From assembly GCA_029973955.1 (NCBI GenBank), contig JARKQJ010000152.1:106906-170905 (forward strand): DNA of 64,000 nt. Reading direction: 5' to 3'. The position numbers and the translations under genes were made by a program. This DNA is from Paludibaculum sp. Lineage in GTDB: Bacteria; Acidobacteriota; Terriglobia; Bryobacterales; Bryobacteraceae. Below, piece after piece: positions 1-10,102 of the stretch. A model generated the notes under the pieces. It was not told the DNA's origin and did no database searches. It worked only from the letters and a program-made list of their open reading frames with translations. Position 1 is the first letter of the stretch. Each line of letters starts with the position of its first letter.

Positions 1-717
1 ATCTGCCGTGAACGCGGCGTCCTGCTCCACACCGACGCCACGCAGGCCGTCGGCAAAATCCCGGTGAACGTCAACACCGGCAACATCGACATGCTCTCCC
101 TCAGCGGCCACAAGATGTACGGCCCCAAGGGCGTCGGCGCCCTCTACGTCCGCCGTAAGAACCCGCGCGTCCAGCTCACCGCCCAGATCGACGGCGGCGG
201 CCACGAGCGCGGCATGCGCTCCGGCACGCTCAACGTCCCCGGTATCGTCGGCCTCGGCAAGGCCGCCGAACTCAGCCAGCAGCTGCTGCCCGAAGAGTCC
301 GTCAAGCACGCCGCCATGCGCGACCGTCTGAAGGATCTCCTCACCGCCGAGCTCGACGAGGTCTACATCAACGGCACCATGGAGCACCGCCTGCCCCATA
401 ACCTCAACATCAGCTTCGCTTACGTCGAAGGCGAAAGCCTCCTCATGGGCATCAACGACATCGCCGTCTCCAGCGGCTCCGCCTGCACCTCGGCCACCCT
501 CGAACCCAGCTACGTGCTCAAGGCGCTGGGCGCCGGCGACGATCTCGCTCACTCTTCCATCCGCTTCGGCATCGGCCGTTTCACCACCGAAGAGGAAATC
601 GATTACACCGCGGCCAAAGTCACCGACGTGGTGAAGAAGCTCCGCGAACTCTCGCCCCTCTACGAAATGGTGAAAGAGGGCGTCGATCTCAGCAAGGTGG
701 AGTGGTCGGCGCACTAA
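1..717 (+). CDS. iscS: Cysteine desulfurase IscS, C-terminal part
   Basis: This is a 5'-truncated gene; the frame is open from base 1. The product takes sulfur from L-cysteine through a PLP enzyme and passes it to the IscU scaffold in the cytoplasm. Visible hallmarks are the [10 protein letters not shown] stretch at the left edge and the PLP-lysine region [10 protein letters not shown]. The active-site cysteine loop SSGSACTSA lies near residue 160 of the visible part, followed by the [14 protein letters not shown] region. The tail SKVEWSAH matches the IscS C-terminus that contacts IscU. The loop and tail identify IscS rather than SufS or NifS. It heads the ISC operon, 62 bases before iscU. 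Any IscR regulator would lie left of the window. Confidence 0.96.
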   Translation: MCRERGVLLHTDATQAVGKIPVNVNTGNIDMLSLSGHKMYGPKGVGALYVRRKNPRVQLTAQIDGGGHERGMRSGTLNVPGIVGLGKAAELSQQLLPEESVKHAAMRDRLKDLLTAELDEVYINGTMEHRLPHNLNISFAYVEGESLLMGINDIAVSSGSACTSATLEPSYVLKALGAGDDLAHSSIRFGIGRFTTEEEIDYTAAKVTDVVKKLRELSPLYEMVKEGVDLSKVEWSAH

Positions 718-779
718 TTGGCCACCCTACCTGTTCCCCAAAGTGCGGCAGTCAAATCTAACAGAGGATCCCAGACGAC

Positions 780-1190
780 ATGGCATACAGCGACAAGGTT
801 CTTGACCACTACAACAATCCCCGCAACGTCGGCAGCCTCGACAAGAAGGACCCCGGCGTCGGCACCGGCCTCGTCGGCGCACCCGAGTGCGGCGACGTCA
901 TGAAGCTTCAGATCAAGGTCAACCCGGACACCGGCATCATCGAAGACGCCAAATTCAAGACCTTCGGCTGCGGCTCCGCCATCGCCAGCTCTTCGCTGGC
1001 CACCGAGATGCTCAAGGGCCGCACCGTCGACGAAGCTCTGCAGATCAAGAACACGGAGATCGTCAACGAACTCAGCCTGCCGCCGGTGAAAATCCACTGC
1101 TCCGTGCTGGCCGAAGACGCCATCAAGGCCGCCATCTCCGACTACAAAGCCAAAGCGGACGCCAACGCCGGCGCTGTGCAAACGGCGTAA
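780..1190 (+). CDS. iscU: Iron-sulfur cluster scaffold IscU
   Basis: The 136-residue product is the scaffold on which [2Fe-2S] and [4Fe-4S] clusters are assembled before transfer to apoproteins. The three ligand cysteines are present: C37 (ECGD), C64 (FGCGSA) and C107 (HC), with the conserved Asp39 and His106. The HscA-recognition motif LPPVK is intact at residues 100-104. This agrees with the hscB/hscA chaperone genes downstream. The start MAYSDKVLDHY is canonical, with GAGGA about 12 bases upstream. Length is normal for the family. Confidence 0.97.
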   Translation: MAYSDKVLDHYNNPRNVGSLDKKDPGVGTGLVGAPECGDVMKLQIKVNPDTGIIEDAKFKTFGCGSAIASSSLATEMLKGRTVDEALQIKNTEIVNELSLPPVKIHCSVLAEDAIKAAISDYKAKADANAGAVQTA

Positions 1191-1242
1191 AATTGCAGGT
1201 AGGGCGCCAGAGTCTGGCGCTCTCCTGAGAGAGAAAACACTC

Positions 1243-1569
1243 ATGCCCGAGATTCACGTTACCCCCAAAGCCGTCGAGAAGATCCGCGCCGCCTTCGCCA
1301 AACAGGGCGTGACGGGCGGCCTCCGCCTCGGCGTGCTCGGCGGCGGCTGCTCCGGCCTTAGTTACCAGTTCCGCTTCGAGCCCAAAGCCCGCCCCACGGA
1401 TCACGTCTTCCACTTCGAAGACGTCGAGGTGTTCGTCGACCCCAAGAGCATCGTTTTCCTCGACGGAATGACCCTCGACTATAAGGAATCGCTGATGCAG
1501 TCCGGCTTCGCCTTCGACAATCCTCATGCAACCAAGAGCTGCGGCTGCGGAACGTCGTTTTCGGCGTAA
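1243..1569 (+). CDS. iscA: A-type iron-sulfur carrier IscA
   Basis: The 108-residue A-type carrier is thought to mature [4Fe-4S] proteins. The three conserved cysteines are visible: C36 in GGGCSGL and C100/C102 in the C-terminal SCGCG motif. Length and the MPEIHVTPKAVEKI start fit IscA. Its position between iscU and hscB is the classic ISC order and favours IscA over ErpA or SufA. A GAGAGA-like site lies upstream of the ATG. The stop codon overlaps the hscB start (TAATG), so the two are translationally coupled. Confidence 0.95.
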   Translation: MPEIHVTPKAVEKIRAAFAKQGVTGGLRLGVLGGGCSGLSYQFRFEPKARPTDHVFHFEDVEVFVDPKSIVFLDGMTLDYKESLMQSGFAFDNPHATKSCGCGTSFSA

Positions 1570-2210
1570 TGGAACACGAACACAATTGCTGGCAGTGCGG
1601 GTCGGCTGACGCCGGCTCCCTGTTCTGCCGCTATTGCAACTCTCTGCAGGCCCCCACACCGGACTACTATCACTTCTTCGGCCTCCCCCGCACTCTCTCC
1701 CTCGACCAGACCCTCCTGCAGGATCGCTTCTACTCCATGAGCCGCCTCCTGCACCCGGATCGCTACACCCGGCGCAGCGACCAGGAAAAGCGCTACTCCC
1801 TCGAAGCCTCCTCCATCCTCAACGACGCCTACCGCGTCCTGCGCGACCCCATCCGCCGCGCCGAATACGTCCTCAGGGAAGCCGGCTACGAGATCGGCGA
1901 ACAGCGCAGCAAAGACGTCCCCCCCGAGTTGCTCGAAGAGGTCTTCGAACTCAACATGGCCCTCGATGAGCTCCGCTCGGGCGACACCGACGTCCTCCCG
2001 CAGCTCGATGAGATGCGCCGCCGTTTCCTCGAGATGCTCGGCGACGTCGACGCCACACTCGAGCAGCACTTCCGCCGCCACGACACCCTCTCCACCGACG
2101 AGGAACGCAGCCAGGTCCTCGATCGGATCCGCTCCATCCTCCACCGCCGCCGCTACATCCGGAACCTGGTGAGCGAAGTGGACCGCCAACTGACCTCGCG
2201 TAACGCCTAG
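1569..2210 (+). CDS. hscB: Co-chaperone HscB (J-protein) with N-terminal CxxC...CxxC motif
   Basis: The 213-residue J-domain co-chaperone delivers IscU to HscA and stimulates its ATPase. The J domain spans about residues 30-100 with the HPD tripeptide in LLHPDRY. The C-terminal helical IscU-binding domain follows. Unlike the familiar proteobacterial HscB, the N-terminus carries C7-x2-C10 and C20-x2-C23. This is a probable zinc-binding knuckle like that of mitochondrial HSC20/HSCB. The ATG overlaps the iscA stop by one base, and hscA follows after 18 bases. Confidence 0.92.
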   Translation: MEHEHNCWQCGSADAGSLFCRYCNSLQAPTPDYYHFFGLPRTLSLDQTLLQDRFYSMSRLLHPDRYTRRSDQEKRYSLEASSILNDAYRVLRDPIRRAEYVLREAGYEIGEQRSKDVPPELLEEVFELNMALDELRSGDTDVLPQLDEMRRRFLEMLGDVDATLEQHFRRHDTLSTDEERSQVLDRIRSILHRRRYIRNLVSEVDRQLTSRNA

Positions 2211-2228
2211 CACGCCGCGCTTACCGTC

Positions 2229-4079
<1,851 letters not shown>

Positions 4080-4098
4080 CTCGAGGAACCCCCACACT

Positions 4099-4302
4099 AT
4101 GACCTGGAGTGATTTCGAAGACATCGGCATCGCCCTCCAAGAGGCACATCCCGGACTCGACCCGCTCACAGTACGGTTCACTGACCTGCACCGCATGGTC
4201 ACTGAACTGGAAGGCTTCGACGACGACCCGTCCAAGTCCAACGAAGCTAAACTGGAAGCGATCCAAATGGCGTGGCTCGAAGAATTCCAGGACGCACAGT
4301 AA
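4099..4302 (+). CDS. iscX: Fe-S assembly protein IscX
   Basis: The 67-residue acidic protein matches IscX (YfhJ), which binds IscS and tunes cluster assembly, perhaps as an iron-dependent regulator. Family features are MTWSDFEDIGIAL at the start, then FTDLHRMV and the C-terminal LEAIQMAWLEEF. The gene follows hscA after 19 bases. The fdx ferredoxin gene that sits between hscA and iscX in Proteobacteria is absent. Its 3' end is overlapped by 31 bases by the next reading frame. Confidence 0.93.
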   Translation: MTWSDFEDIGIALQEAHPGLDPLTVRFTDLHRMVTELEGFDDDPSKSNEAKLEAIQMAWLEEFQDAQ

Positions 4303-5099
4303 TCGCCGCTCTATGGCTTGTTCGGGCCACCGGCGCCCAGGCTCCGCCGCCCGATGCCCGCGCTCTGCTCGAGAAGATGGCCGCCTCCGAGGCCGCCAAC
4401 CGCCGCAACTCCGCCTACTTCGTCTTTCGCGAAGACATCCGCTACACGGAACAGCTCCAGGATGGCTCTTTCCGGCGCGACTCCACCGCTACCTACGAAG
4501 TCTCCATCCTTGAAGGCGAGCCCTACCATCGCCGGACCATGGTGGACGGCAAACCCCTCTCGCCGGTAGACCAGGCCTACGAAGAGAAACGCCTGCGCGA
4601 AGTCGAGGAGTACCGCCGCACCACCCCGCTCGCCGAACGCCGCAAGCGCTACTTCGCCGCCGAGGAGAACCGCTTCAAAGTGGACTCCGCCAACGTCCTG
4701 GCCCACCACAACGCCAGCTATGCCGGCGAGGAGACCTGGGCCGGCCGGCCCTGCTGGGTGGTCGACACCGCGCCGCGGCCCGGCGCGCCCAAACCCAAGC
4801 TGCGTTCCCAATGGAGCCTTTCGCAAAAGATTCGCTACTGGATCGACCAGGAAACCGGCTTCCCCATTCACCTGGTGGCCACGCAACTCTATGATTTCAT
4901 GAACTCCCACAAAGGAACTGTCACCGAAATCTCGTCCAGCCGGCACGAAGGCGTCTGGCTGCTGGACCGCATCCACAGCGAAGGCGCCCGCAAGTCCGGC
5001 GGCGTCAAAGTCATCTACCGGACAGACCAGAGATACTCCGGATACCAGCGTTTCCGCAGCACCACCAACCTCATTTTCGAGCCCGGCCCCGACAAGTAG
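4272..5099 (+). CDS. Exported protein of unknown function (LolA-like fold possible)
   Basis: The 275-residue product starts at a GTG inside iscX and runs in another frame. Residues 1-23 read as a signal peptide ending in TGAQA, so the mature protein is periplasmic or outer-membrane associated. The body has no recognised catalytic motif. It shows alternating strands (YFVFREDIRYTEQ, GRPCWVVDTAPRP, IRYWIDQETGFPIHL), and the phrase about a linked residue converting to a physical fold recalls LolA/LolB-like half-barrels. That fold guess is inference only. Cotranscription with iscX is likely from the overlap, but a role in Fe-S assembly is not evident. Confidence 0.75.
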   Translation: MARRIPGRTVIAALWLVRATGAQAPPPDARALLEKMAASEAANRRNSAYFVFREDIRYTEQLQDGSFRRDSTATYEVSILEGEPYHRRTMVDGKPLSPVDQAYEEKRLREVEEYRRTTPLAERRKRYFAAEENRFKVDSANVLAHHNASYAGEETWAGRPCWVVDTAPRPGAPKPKLRSQWSLSQKIRYWIDQETGFPIHLVATQLYDFMNSHKGTVTEISSSRHEGVWLLDRIHSEGARKSGGVKVIYRTDQRYSGYQRFRSTTNLIFEPGPDK

Positions 5100-5182
5100 C
5101 CTTCCGCCGCAACTTGTTGTTACAATGACAGAAGCGATTGCGCCCCCGGTATCCACCGAGGGCAATCCACCAGGACAAACTA

Positions 5183-5383
5183 ATGGCAAAGCTGAAGCTG
5201 AAGACCCACAAAGGCGCGTCTAAGCGGTTCAAGAAGACCGGAACCGGCAAGGTCGTTCGCAACAAGGCGTTCGCCCGCCACATCCTTACCTCCAAGAGCC
5301 GTTCGCGCAAGCGCCAGCTCCACCAGTCCACGGTCGCCGATCCCGCCGACCAGGCCAAACTGTTGGAGATGCTGCCCTACTAA
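5183..5383 (+). CDS. rpmI: 50S ribosomal protein L35
   Basis: The 66-residue basic protein [16 protein letters not shown] is a textbook L35, a late-assembling large-subunit protein. The in-frame ATG at 5138 would add 15 residues unrelated to L35, so the ATG at 5183 is chosen. It precedes rplT by 126 bases. The infC gene that usually opens this operon is not present. A TACAAT hexamer at 5121-5126 may be the -10 of its own promoter, but no convincing -35 is visible. Confidence 0.96.
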   Translation: MAKLKLKTHKGASKRFKKTGTGKVVRNKAFARHILTSKSRSRKRQLHQSTVADPADQAKLLEMLPY

Positions 5384-5509
5384 GGGCCTTCCGGCGTGCG
5401 TGCCGGTGCTACAGGCATGTGCCCGCGCCGCCGCCGTAACCCCGCCAGGCTGGCATTTCGCCACCATTCGCCAGGCGGGCATTGATTCACTCACACAAGG
5501 AGAACAAAC

Positions 5510-5866
5510 GTGCCGAGAGTCAAACGATCTACAAACCGCCGCGATTCCAGGCGGAAAACCCTCAAACTCGCACAAGGCTACTTCCTCACCAAGAGCAAGC
5601 TCTACCGCGCCGCTCAGGAAGCGGTGGAGAAGGCCCTGCGCTATGCCTACGTCGGGCGTCGCCGCAAGAAGCGCGAATACCGCGCGCTCTTCATCCTGCG
5701 CATCAACGCCGGCTGCCGCGCCAATGGCATCAGCTACTCCAAGTTCATCGGCGGCCTCAGAAAGGCTCAGATCGAACTGAACCGCAAGATGCTGGCAGAC
5801 CTCGCCGCCAACGAACCTGCGGCCTTCGCCAGCCTCGTGTCCAAAGCCCAGGCGGCACTCGCCTGA
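5510..5866 (+). CDS. rplT: 50S ribosomal protein L20
   Basis: The 118-residue protein is L20, an early assembly protein of the large subunit that also represses its own operon in many bacteria. Diagnostic stretches are MPRVKRSTNRRDSRRK, then KLAQGYFLTKSKLYR, YAYVGRRRKKREYRALF and RINAGCRANGISYSKFI. An AAGGAG site lies ahead of the ATG. The 126-base spacer after rpmI could hold a translational control structure, but none was recognised with confidence. Confidence 0.97.
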   Translation: MPRVKRSTNRRDSRRKTLKLAQGYFLTKSKLYRAAQEAVEKALRYAYVGRRRKKREYRALFILRINAGCRANGISYSKFIGGLRKAQIELNRKMLADLAANEPAAFASLVSKAQAALA

Positions 5867-5889
5867 TCCAGTTCGCTGAAGGTGCAACC

Positions 5890-6183
5890 ATGAGTCCCAT
5901 TCATGATGAGGAAGAGGATGTCCTGGTACGCCTCGAAGCGCGCCTGGAGTCTGTGCTCGGTGTCGTCTCTGCTCTGAAACAGCGGAATGCGGAGCTGGAA
6001 TCCAAGCTCCGCTCCGCTCTCGAAGAGCGCGACGCCGCCGTGGCCGAAGCTGAAAACGCGAACCAGCAGGTTCAATCCGTCCAGCAGGAAGCCGAATCTC
6101 TCAAGACCCGCCAAAAGCAGGCCGCTTCCCGCATCAAGACACTGCTCACCCAGGTGGAGCAGATGGACCTGCTCTCTGAGTAG
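5890..6183 (+). CDS. Coiled-coil protein, probable ZapB-like division factor
   Basis: The 97-residue product is almost entirely one predicted coiled coil from about residue 12 to 92, rich in Glu, Gln, Ala and Leu heptads (LKQRNAELESKLRS, ANQQVQSVQQEAESLK). It has no membrane or signal segment. The size, the coiled coil and the position directly upstream of zapA suggest a ZapB-type partner of the Z-ring. Sequence identity of coiled coils is weak evidence, so the function is inferred from context. The ATG at 5890 lies 23 bases after the rplT stop. Confidence 0.7.
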   Translation: MSPIHDEEEDVLVRLEARLESVLGVVSALKQRNAELESKLRSALEERDAAVAEAENANQQVQSVQQEAESLKTRQKQAASRIKTLLTQVEQMDLLSE

Positions 6184-6202
6184 CCTAAGGGGGGCTATCA
6201 AC

Positions 6203-6493
6203 GTGGATCCCTCTGCCGACAAGAAACTCGTCCGGGTTACCATCTTCCAGCAGTCTTATACCCTTCGCTCCTCTGGTGATTCCGGCGAAACCGAGGCTCT
6301 GGCCGAGGCGGTGGATTCGCTCATGCATCAGATCGCCTCGCGCGCCGCGGGCGCCGATTCCTCCCGCGTCGCCGTGCTCGCCTGCCTCCATCTGGCCGAC
6401 AAGGTGCGGCAGCTCGAAAAGGACTACGACTCGCTCAATGCCCGCATCGCCGGCCTCGACGCTCGCGTGGCGAATATCCTGAAGATCGACTAA
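6203..6493 (+). CDS. zapA: Cell division protein ZapA
   Basis: The 96-residue cytoplasmic protein fits ZapA, which cross-links FtsZ protofilaments. The N-terminal globular part VRVTIFQQSYTLRS resembles the ZapA fold. It is followed by the A..VD..M..IA helix and a C-terminal coiled coil (LADKVRQLEKDYDSL). A strong AAGGGGGG ribosome site at 6186-6193 sits ten bases before a GTG, which decides this start. The gene follows the coiled-coil gene after 19 bases. A hairpin followed by a T-rich run closes the transcript downstream. Confidence 0.88.
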   Translation: MDPSADKKLVRVTIFQQSYTLRSSGDSGETEALAEAVDSLMHQIASRAAGADSSRVAVLACLHLADKVRQLEKDYDSLNARIAGLDARVANILKID

Positions 6494-6511
6494 CCCCGCC
6501 CGCTTCCAACC

Positions 6512-6547
6512 GCCGCCGCCATGCCCCGCATGCCGGCGGCTTTCTCG
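6512..6547 (+). terminator. Rho-independent terminator after zapA
   Basis: Arms 6512-6524 and 6528-6540 pair over 13 positions with one mismatch and a CCC loop. The right arm is followed by TTTCTCG. The hairpin lies between the zapA stop and the convergent lptD gene, so it may serve the rpmI-rplT-zapA transcript. Confidence 0.65.
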
Positions 6548-6560
6548 TCTCCGGCCAGCC

Positions 6561-8981
6561 TTAGAACAGCCGGTCCTGCCGCCTCAGCGTCCCGAAGCTG
6601 CCGATATTGGCGATCACCATCGACACGCGCCACTGGTTCTCTCCATTTCTCGTGCCGAAGTTCAAGCGCCGGTACTGGCCGCTGAACGCACAGCAGTTCG
6701 TGTTGTACGTGAGCTGTGTATTCACATACTGCAGAATCTGAGTGGAATAGTCGTAGACCACATAGACCCCCGCGTTCCACCCCCGGCGGCTCTCGTTGCC
6801 CAGCCCGAAAGTGCCGCGGATCTGGTTCGACGCCGGCGCCAGCACCTGCCCCGACGGCGCATTGGCGCAGAAGTGATCCACTTCGCCGGGCCCCAACGTG
6901 GTCAGGGGAATGCACTTCACCCGCGTATGGCCCATCGAGAAGAAGTAGTTCTCCGACCGTGTGTCGGCCGTGATGCTGCTGTTGGTGAAAGTGCTCCGCA
7001 GCGGATCGTAGTCGGCGCGCCATTCCACGCCCAGGCGCGTCATAGGCTGCGAACGCAGGCTGTTCACAATCGGCGAGTAGCGCCGCGCCTGATCGAGGAA
7101 CGCATAGGCGGTCAGCTCCGTGGAACTCAGGAAGACGTTGCGCTGCCCGGGCACCAGCGCCCCGCCGAAATCGGGCTTGAAATAGCGGCGCTGGCGCAGC
7201 TCCCAGGTCAGCCAGTCGCGCACTTCCCCGTCCTTGCTCTTCGTCCACAACCGGTTGGCAAGCGAGTATTCCACCTCGCTCGTATTGGCCAGCAGTTCCG
7301 TCTCGTCATAGCGCACCAGCCGCTGAAAATCCTTGACCCCGGAGACCGCCTTGAACGACGCCCGCGGCTCGATGCTGTGCTTCACCTTGGAGCCCATCCA
7401 CTTCGGCGCGTCGAACACCCGGTGCACCGTGGGCAGAATCAGGTCGGCTGTGAACTGCTGCGTGAAGCGGTGCAGGTTCTTTCCGCTCACCGTCAACGGG
7501 TCGCCCGGCTGCGAATGCTCTGAAAAGGTGGACCCGTAATAGGTTTCCCGCACGGAGAAAGCCGGCACCAGGTGGATGTCTTTCCAGCGAAACGCGGTCA
7601 TGACCTGCGGTTCCAGGTCCATCCGCTCCACGAACTGGCGGGTCTGATACGAGGGCTGGGTGCGCCGCAGCAGTCCGGCGCTCGTCCTCCAACTCACCCA
7701 GATCGGCAGCACCTTTTCGTTCACTTCCCGGTCCCGGCTGATAAACTCCACCTGCGGCAGTTTGCGGATCAGGATGGTGTCTCCCGGCTGGTCGCTCTGG
7801 AAGTTCTGATGCCGCGTGACCAGGAAGTTCAGATGGTAGGTCGACCAGTCCCTGGAGACCTGGATGACGCTGTTCACTTCCGAGAAGACCGCCTCGTTGA
7901 AACTCTCGGTAAACGCCTGCCGGAAGGCGAAACTGCTCAGGTAGTTGAAGGTGCCCTTGGCGTAGAAGCCGGCCGGCAGGTCCGCCTTGCCCTGAATCGC
8001 CATCAGGTAACCGCCTTCCTTCTTCACAGTGCCGTCGTCCAGCGTGCGCCCCTTGTCGTTGACGCCGTAGATGTAGGCGTTGAAGTCGGAGTGCTGGGTG
8101 GGCTTGCCGCGAAAGTCGATCATGTTCGACAGCCCGCGCTGCGTGAAGTATTGCGGGCGGTAGAGCACGTCGTAACTGCGATTGATGGCCCAGAAGTAGC
8201 CGACGCCGAACATCATGCCGCGGCGGTTGCTGTTGCCGAAATTCGGGGTCAGGAAGCCGCTGCGCCGCGCGCCGCTCGACAGATCCTTATAGAAAACGGG
8301 TACATACAGCAGCGGCACGCCCCGCAACTTGAACCAGCTCTTGTACGCCAGCGCGCGGTCGTTGGGGATGATGTCCATCTTGGGCGCGCTGAGGGTCCAC
8401 CACGGCTTGACGTCGTCACAGTTCGTGATCACGCCGTCATAGAGGATGTAGCGATCGTTGAACTTTTCCGCCCAATTCCCATGAAACAAAAACGGTTTCC
8501 CCGTGGTAAGAATCCCTGGCCGCGGGTCGATCTTGCCATAGGCCGAGCCTTTCACCTCGTAAAACGTCCCCGTGCCGTTGTTGAGATCGTACTCCACGCG
8601 GTTCGCCCAGATCTCCTCGCCGCTGGCGAGATTCGCAAAGTAGACATGCCCGCGCGCTTCAGCCAGCCCGTTCTTGTCGCTGTAGTCGATCTCATCCGCT
8701 TTCAGAAAGTAGTCGACCGACTCCACTTCAGCGTTCTCGCGCAGCCGCCAGTAATCGCCTTCGCGCCTCTGGATGATGCCGCGCACCAGGACGATGCCGG
8801 GCGGCGGCGGGTCGGGCCGCCGGATGCGCGCTGCCGCCGGCGACTTGGCCGCCGCCCGCGAGGGCAACTGTTGCGGGGGAACTGGAAACTGGGCGAAGAG
8901 GGGAAGAATAGAGGCCGCGGCCCAAAGAAAATATCCGCCCGCTCTCTGCCCACGCCTCAGTGATTCACTGGCTGACTTCAC
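6561..8981 (-). CDS. lptD: LPS-assembly protein LptD
   Basis: The product is the outer-membrane beta-barrel that, with LptE, inserts lipopolysaccharide into the outer leaflet. A signal peptide (GYFLWAAASILPLFAQ) precedes an OstA/LptA-like domain with VRGIIQRREGDYWRL, LKADEIDYSDKNGLAEA and GHVYFANLASGEEI. The LptD motif ITNCDDVKPWWTLSAPK follows. The remaining roughly 550 residues are barrel strands ending in a C-terminal phenylalanine, as expected of BAM substrates. The frame extends to 9092, but that extra part is AT-richer and reads as leader. The GTG at 8981 (806 residues) is therefore preferred, though no ribosome site decides it. The gene is evidence of a diderm LPS envelope. Confidence 0.9.
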   Translation of the reverse strand: MKSASESLRRGQRAGGYFLWAAASILPLFAQFPVPPQQLPSRAAAKSPAAARIRRPDPPPPGIVLVRGIIQRREGDYWRLRENAEVESVDYFLKADEIDYSDKNGLAEARGHVYFANLASGEEIWANRVEYDLNNGTGTFYEVKGSAYGKIDPRPGILTTGKPFLFHGNWAEKFNDRYILYDGVITNCDDVKPWWTLSAPKMDIIPNDRALAYKSWFKLRGVPLLYVPVFYKDLSSGARRSGFLTPNFGNSNRRGMMFGVGYFWAINRSYDVLYRPQYFTQRGLSNMIDFRGKPTQHSDFNAYIYGVNDKGRTLDDGTVKKEGGYLMAIQGKADLPAGFYAKGTFNYLSSFAFRQAFTESFNEAVFSEVNSVIQVSRDWSTYHLNFLVTRHQNFQSDQPGDTILIRKLPQVEFISRDREVNEKVLPIWVSWRTSAGLLRRTQPSYQTRQFVERMDLEPQVMTAFRWKDIHLVPAFSVRETYYGSTFSEHSQPGDPLTVSGKNLHRFTQQFTADLILPTVHRVFDAPKWMGSKVKHSIEPRASFKAVSGVKDFQRLVRYDETELLANTSEVEYSLANRLWTKSKDGEVRDWLTWELRQRRYFKPDFGGALVPGQRNVFLSSTELTAYAFLDQARRYSPIVNSLRSQPMTRLGVEWRADYDPLRSTFTNSSITADTRSENYFFSMGHTRVKCIPLTTLGPGEVDHFCANAPSGQVLAPASNQIRGTFGLGNESRRGWNAGVYVVYDYSTQILQYVNTQLTYNTNCCAFSGQYRRLNFGTRNGENQWRVSMVIANIGSFGTLRRQDRLF

Positions 8982-9238
8982 GATGAAATGCAAAAAGTCG
9001 TGACAAATAACTGGCTTTGTGATACTTAAGTAAAGACGGTATCGCCGGGCGCATGCCTCGGAACGCCTGCGGCGTGAAAAAGCAAGGCTCAAGGCTCAAC
9101 CCTATCACGAGCTGAGAGGGCCCCGCAAGAAGGGCTCCCCCCTCCAAAATGGAGCGGGCAACTCCCCAGGGTGAGCAGAGAGAAATCGGTCGGACTCCCA
9201 GTCGCCGGCCAGACTTGCATCTATGGAGGATGAAGAGC

Positions 9239-10099
9239 ATGCGTTGCCGTTATTGCGGAGTCGAGAACCCCGAAATCGAACTGCGTTGCAGCAAGTGCCA
9301 GCGCCGTCTGACACCCATCGACGCCACCCGCCCGGAGCAGCGTTTCCCTTACGTGGAGACCGCCGCCGCGCCTGCTCTGCATGTGGGGCCGGCAGCGCCG
9401 GAATCGCCACGCCCGCGCCTCGCCGCGGTCAAAACCGAGGGCGGTTCGCGCACCGCCGCGCCGGTCCAGCCAGCCTTGTTTCCTTACCGTGAGAACCTGC
9501 GCGTCGTGGGCCGCGACGCGCAGCCCGCGCCGTCGCCTCTCAAGAGGCCGGTAGAACTGCCGCGCGCCACTCAAAAACGGAGAGACCTCCTCGCGGGCCA
9601 GGGTGCTTTCGATTTTGAGACGCCCGCTCCGCCGTCGCGCCCTTTAACCCGTGAGATCCACCGCCGGACCGACTTCGCCGTCGCCCCGCTCCACCTCCGC
9701 GCCATGGCGACCGTCTTTGACGCCGGCCTCGCCGTCGGCTTCACCGCTTTCTTCCTCTGCGTCGTCCGCCTCTGCCTGGGCTCGCTGCCCACGCAGTCCC
9801 CATTCCTGATCGCCTACGGAGTGGCGGCCATCTCGGTCTACGTCTTCTACAAGCTGCTTTGGTGCGCCGCTGGCCGCCCCAGCCTGGGACTCCAGGGCGC
9901 GCATCTCCACATCGTCAGCTTCGACGGCCTCCGGCCCACCCCCGCGCAGCGCTTCATGCGCCTCTTCGCGGGGTGCCTCAGCGTCGCCAGCGCCGGCATG
10001 GGCGTGGTCTGGGCTCTGTCCGACCAGGAATCTCTCACCTGGCACGACCACATCTCCCAGACCATGCTGACCCACCAACCGCCGGAAGAGGAATTCTAA
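9239..10099 (+). CDS. RDD-family membrane protein with N-terminal zinc ribbon
   Basis: The product of about 286 residues begins with a zinc-ribbon knuckle: C-x2-C (MRCRYCGVENPE), then C-x2-C (LRCSKCQRRL). A Pro/Ala/Arg-rich linker of about 120 residues follows, then an RDD-type membrane domain. That domain shows RAMATVFDAGLAVGF, a second helix near LIAYGVAAISVYVFYKLLW, the GRPSLGLQGAHLHIV segment, and a last helix before the Asp-His tail (WHDHISQT). RDD proteins are small integral membrane proteins of mostly unknown, possibly transport, function. GGAGG at 9225-9229 is well spaced to the ATG at 9239. Upstream ATGs at 9149 and 9230 are less favoured. Confidence 0.85.
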   Translation: MRCRYCGVENPEIELRCSKCQRRLTPIDATRPEQRFPYVETAAAPALHVGPAAPESPRPRLAAVKTEGGSRTAAPVQPALFPYRENLRVVGRDAQPAPSPLKRPVELPRATQKRRDLLAGQGAFDFETPAPPSRPLTREIHRRTDFAVAPLHLRAMATVFDAGLAVGFTAFFLCVVRLCLGSLPTQSPFLIAYGVAAISVYVFYKLLWCAAGRPSLGLQGAHLHIVSFDGLRPTPAQRFMRLFAGCLSVASAGMGVVWALSDQESLTWHDHISQTMLTHQPPEEEF

Positions 10100-10102
10100 A
10101 CC

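Noticed and set aside
5138..5182. Upstream in-frame ATG for L35
   Set aside because: The added 15 residues do not resemble any L35 N-terminus, and [11 protein letters not shown] at 5183 is canonical.
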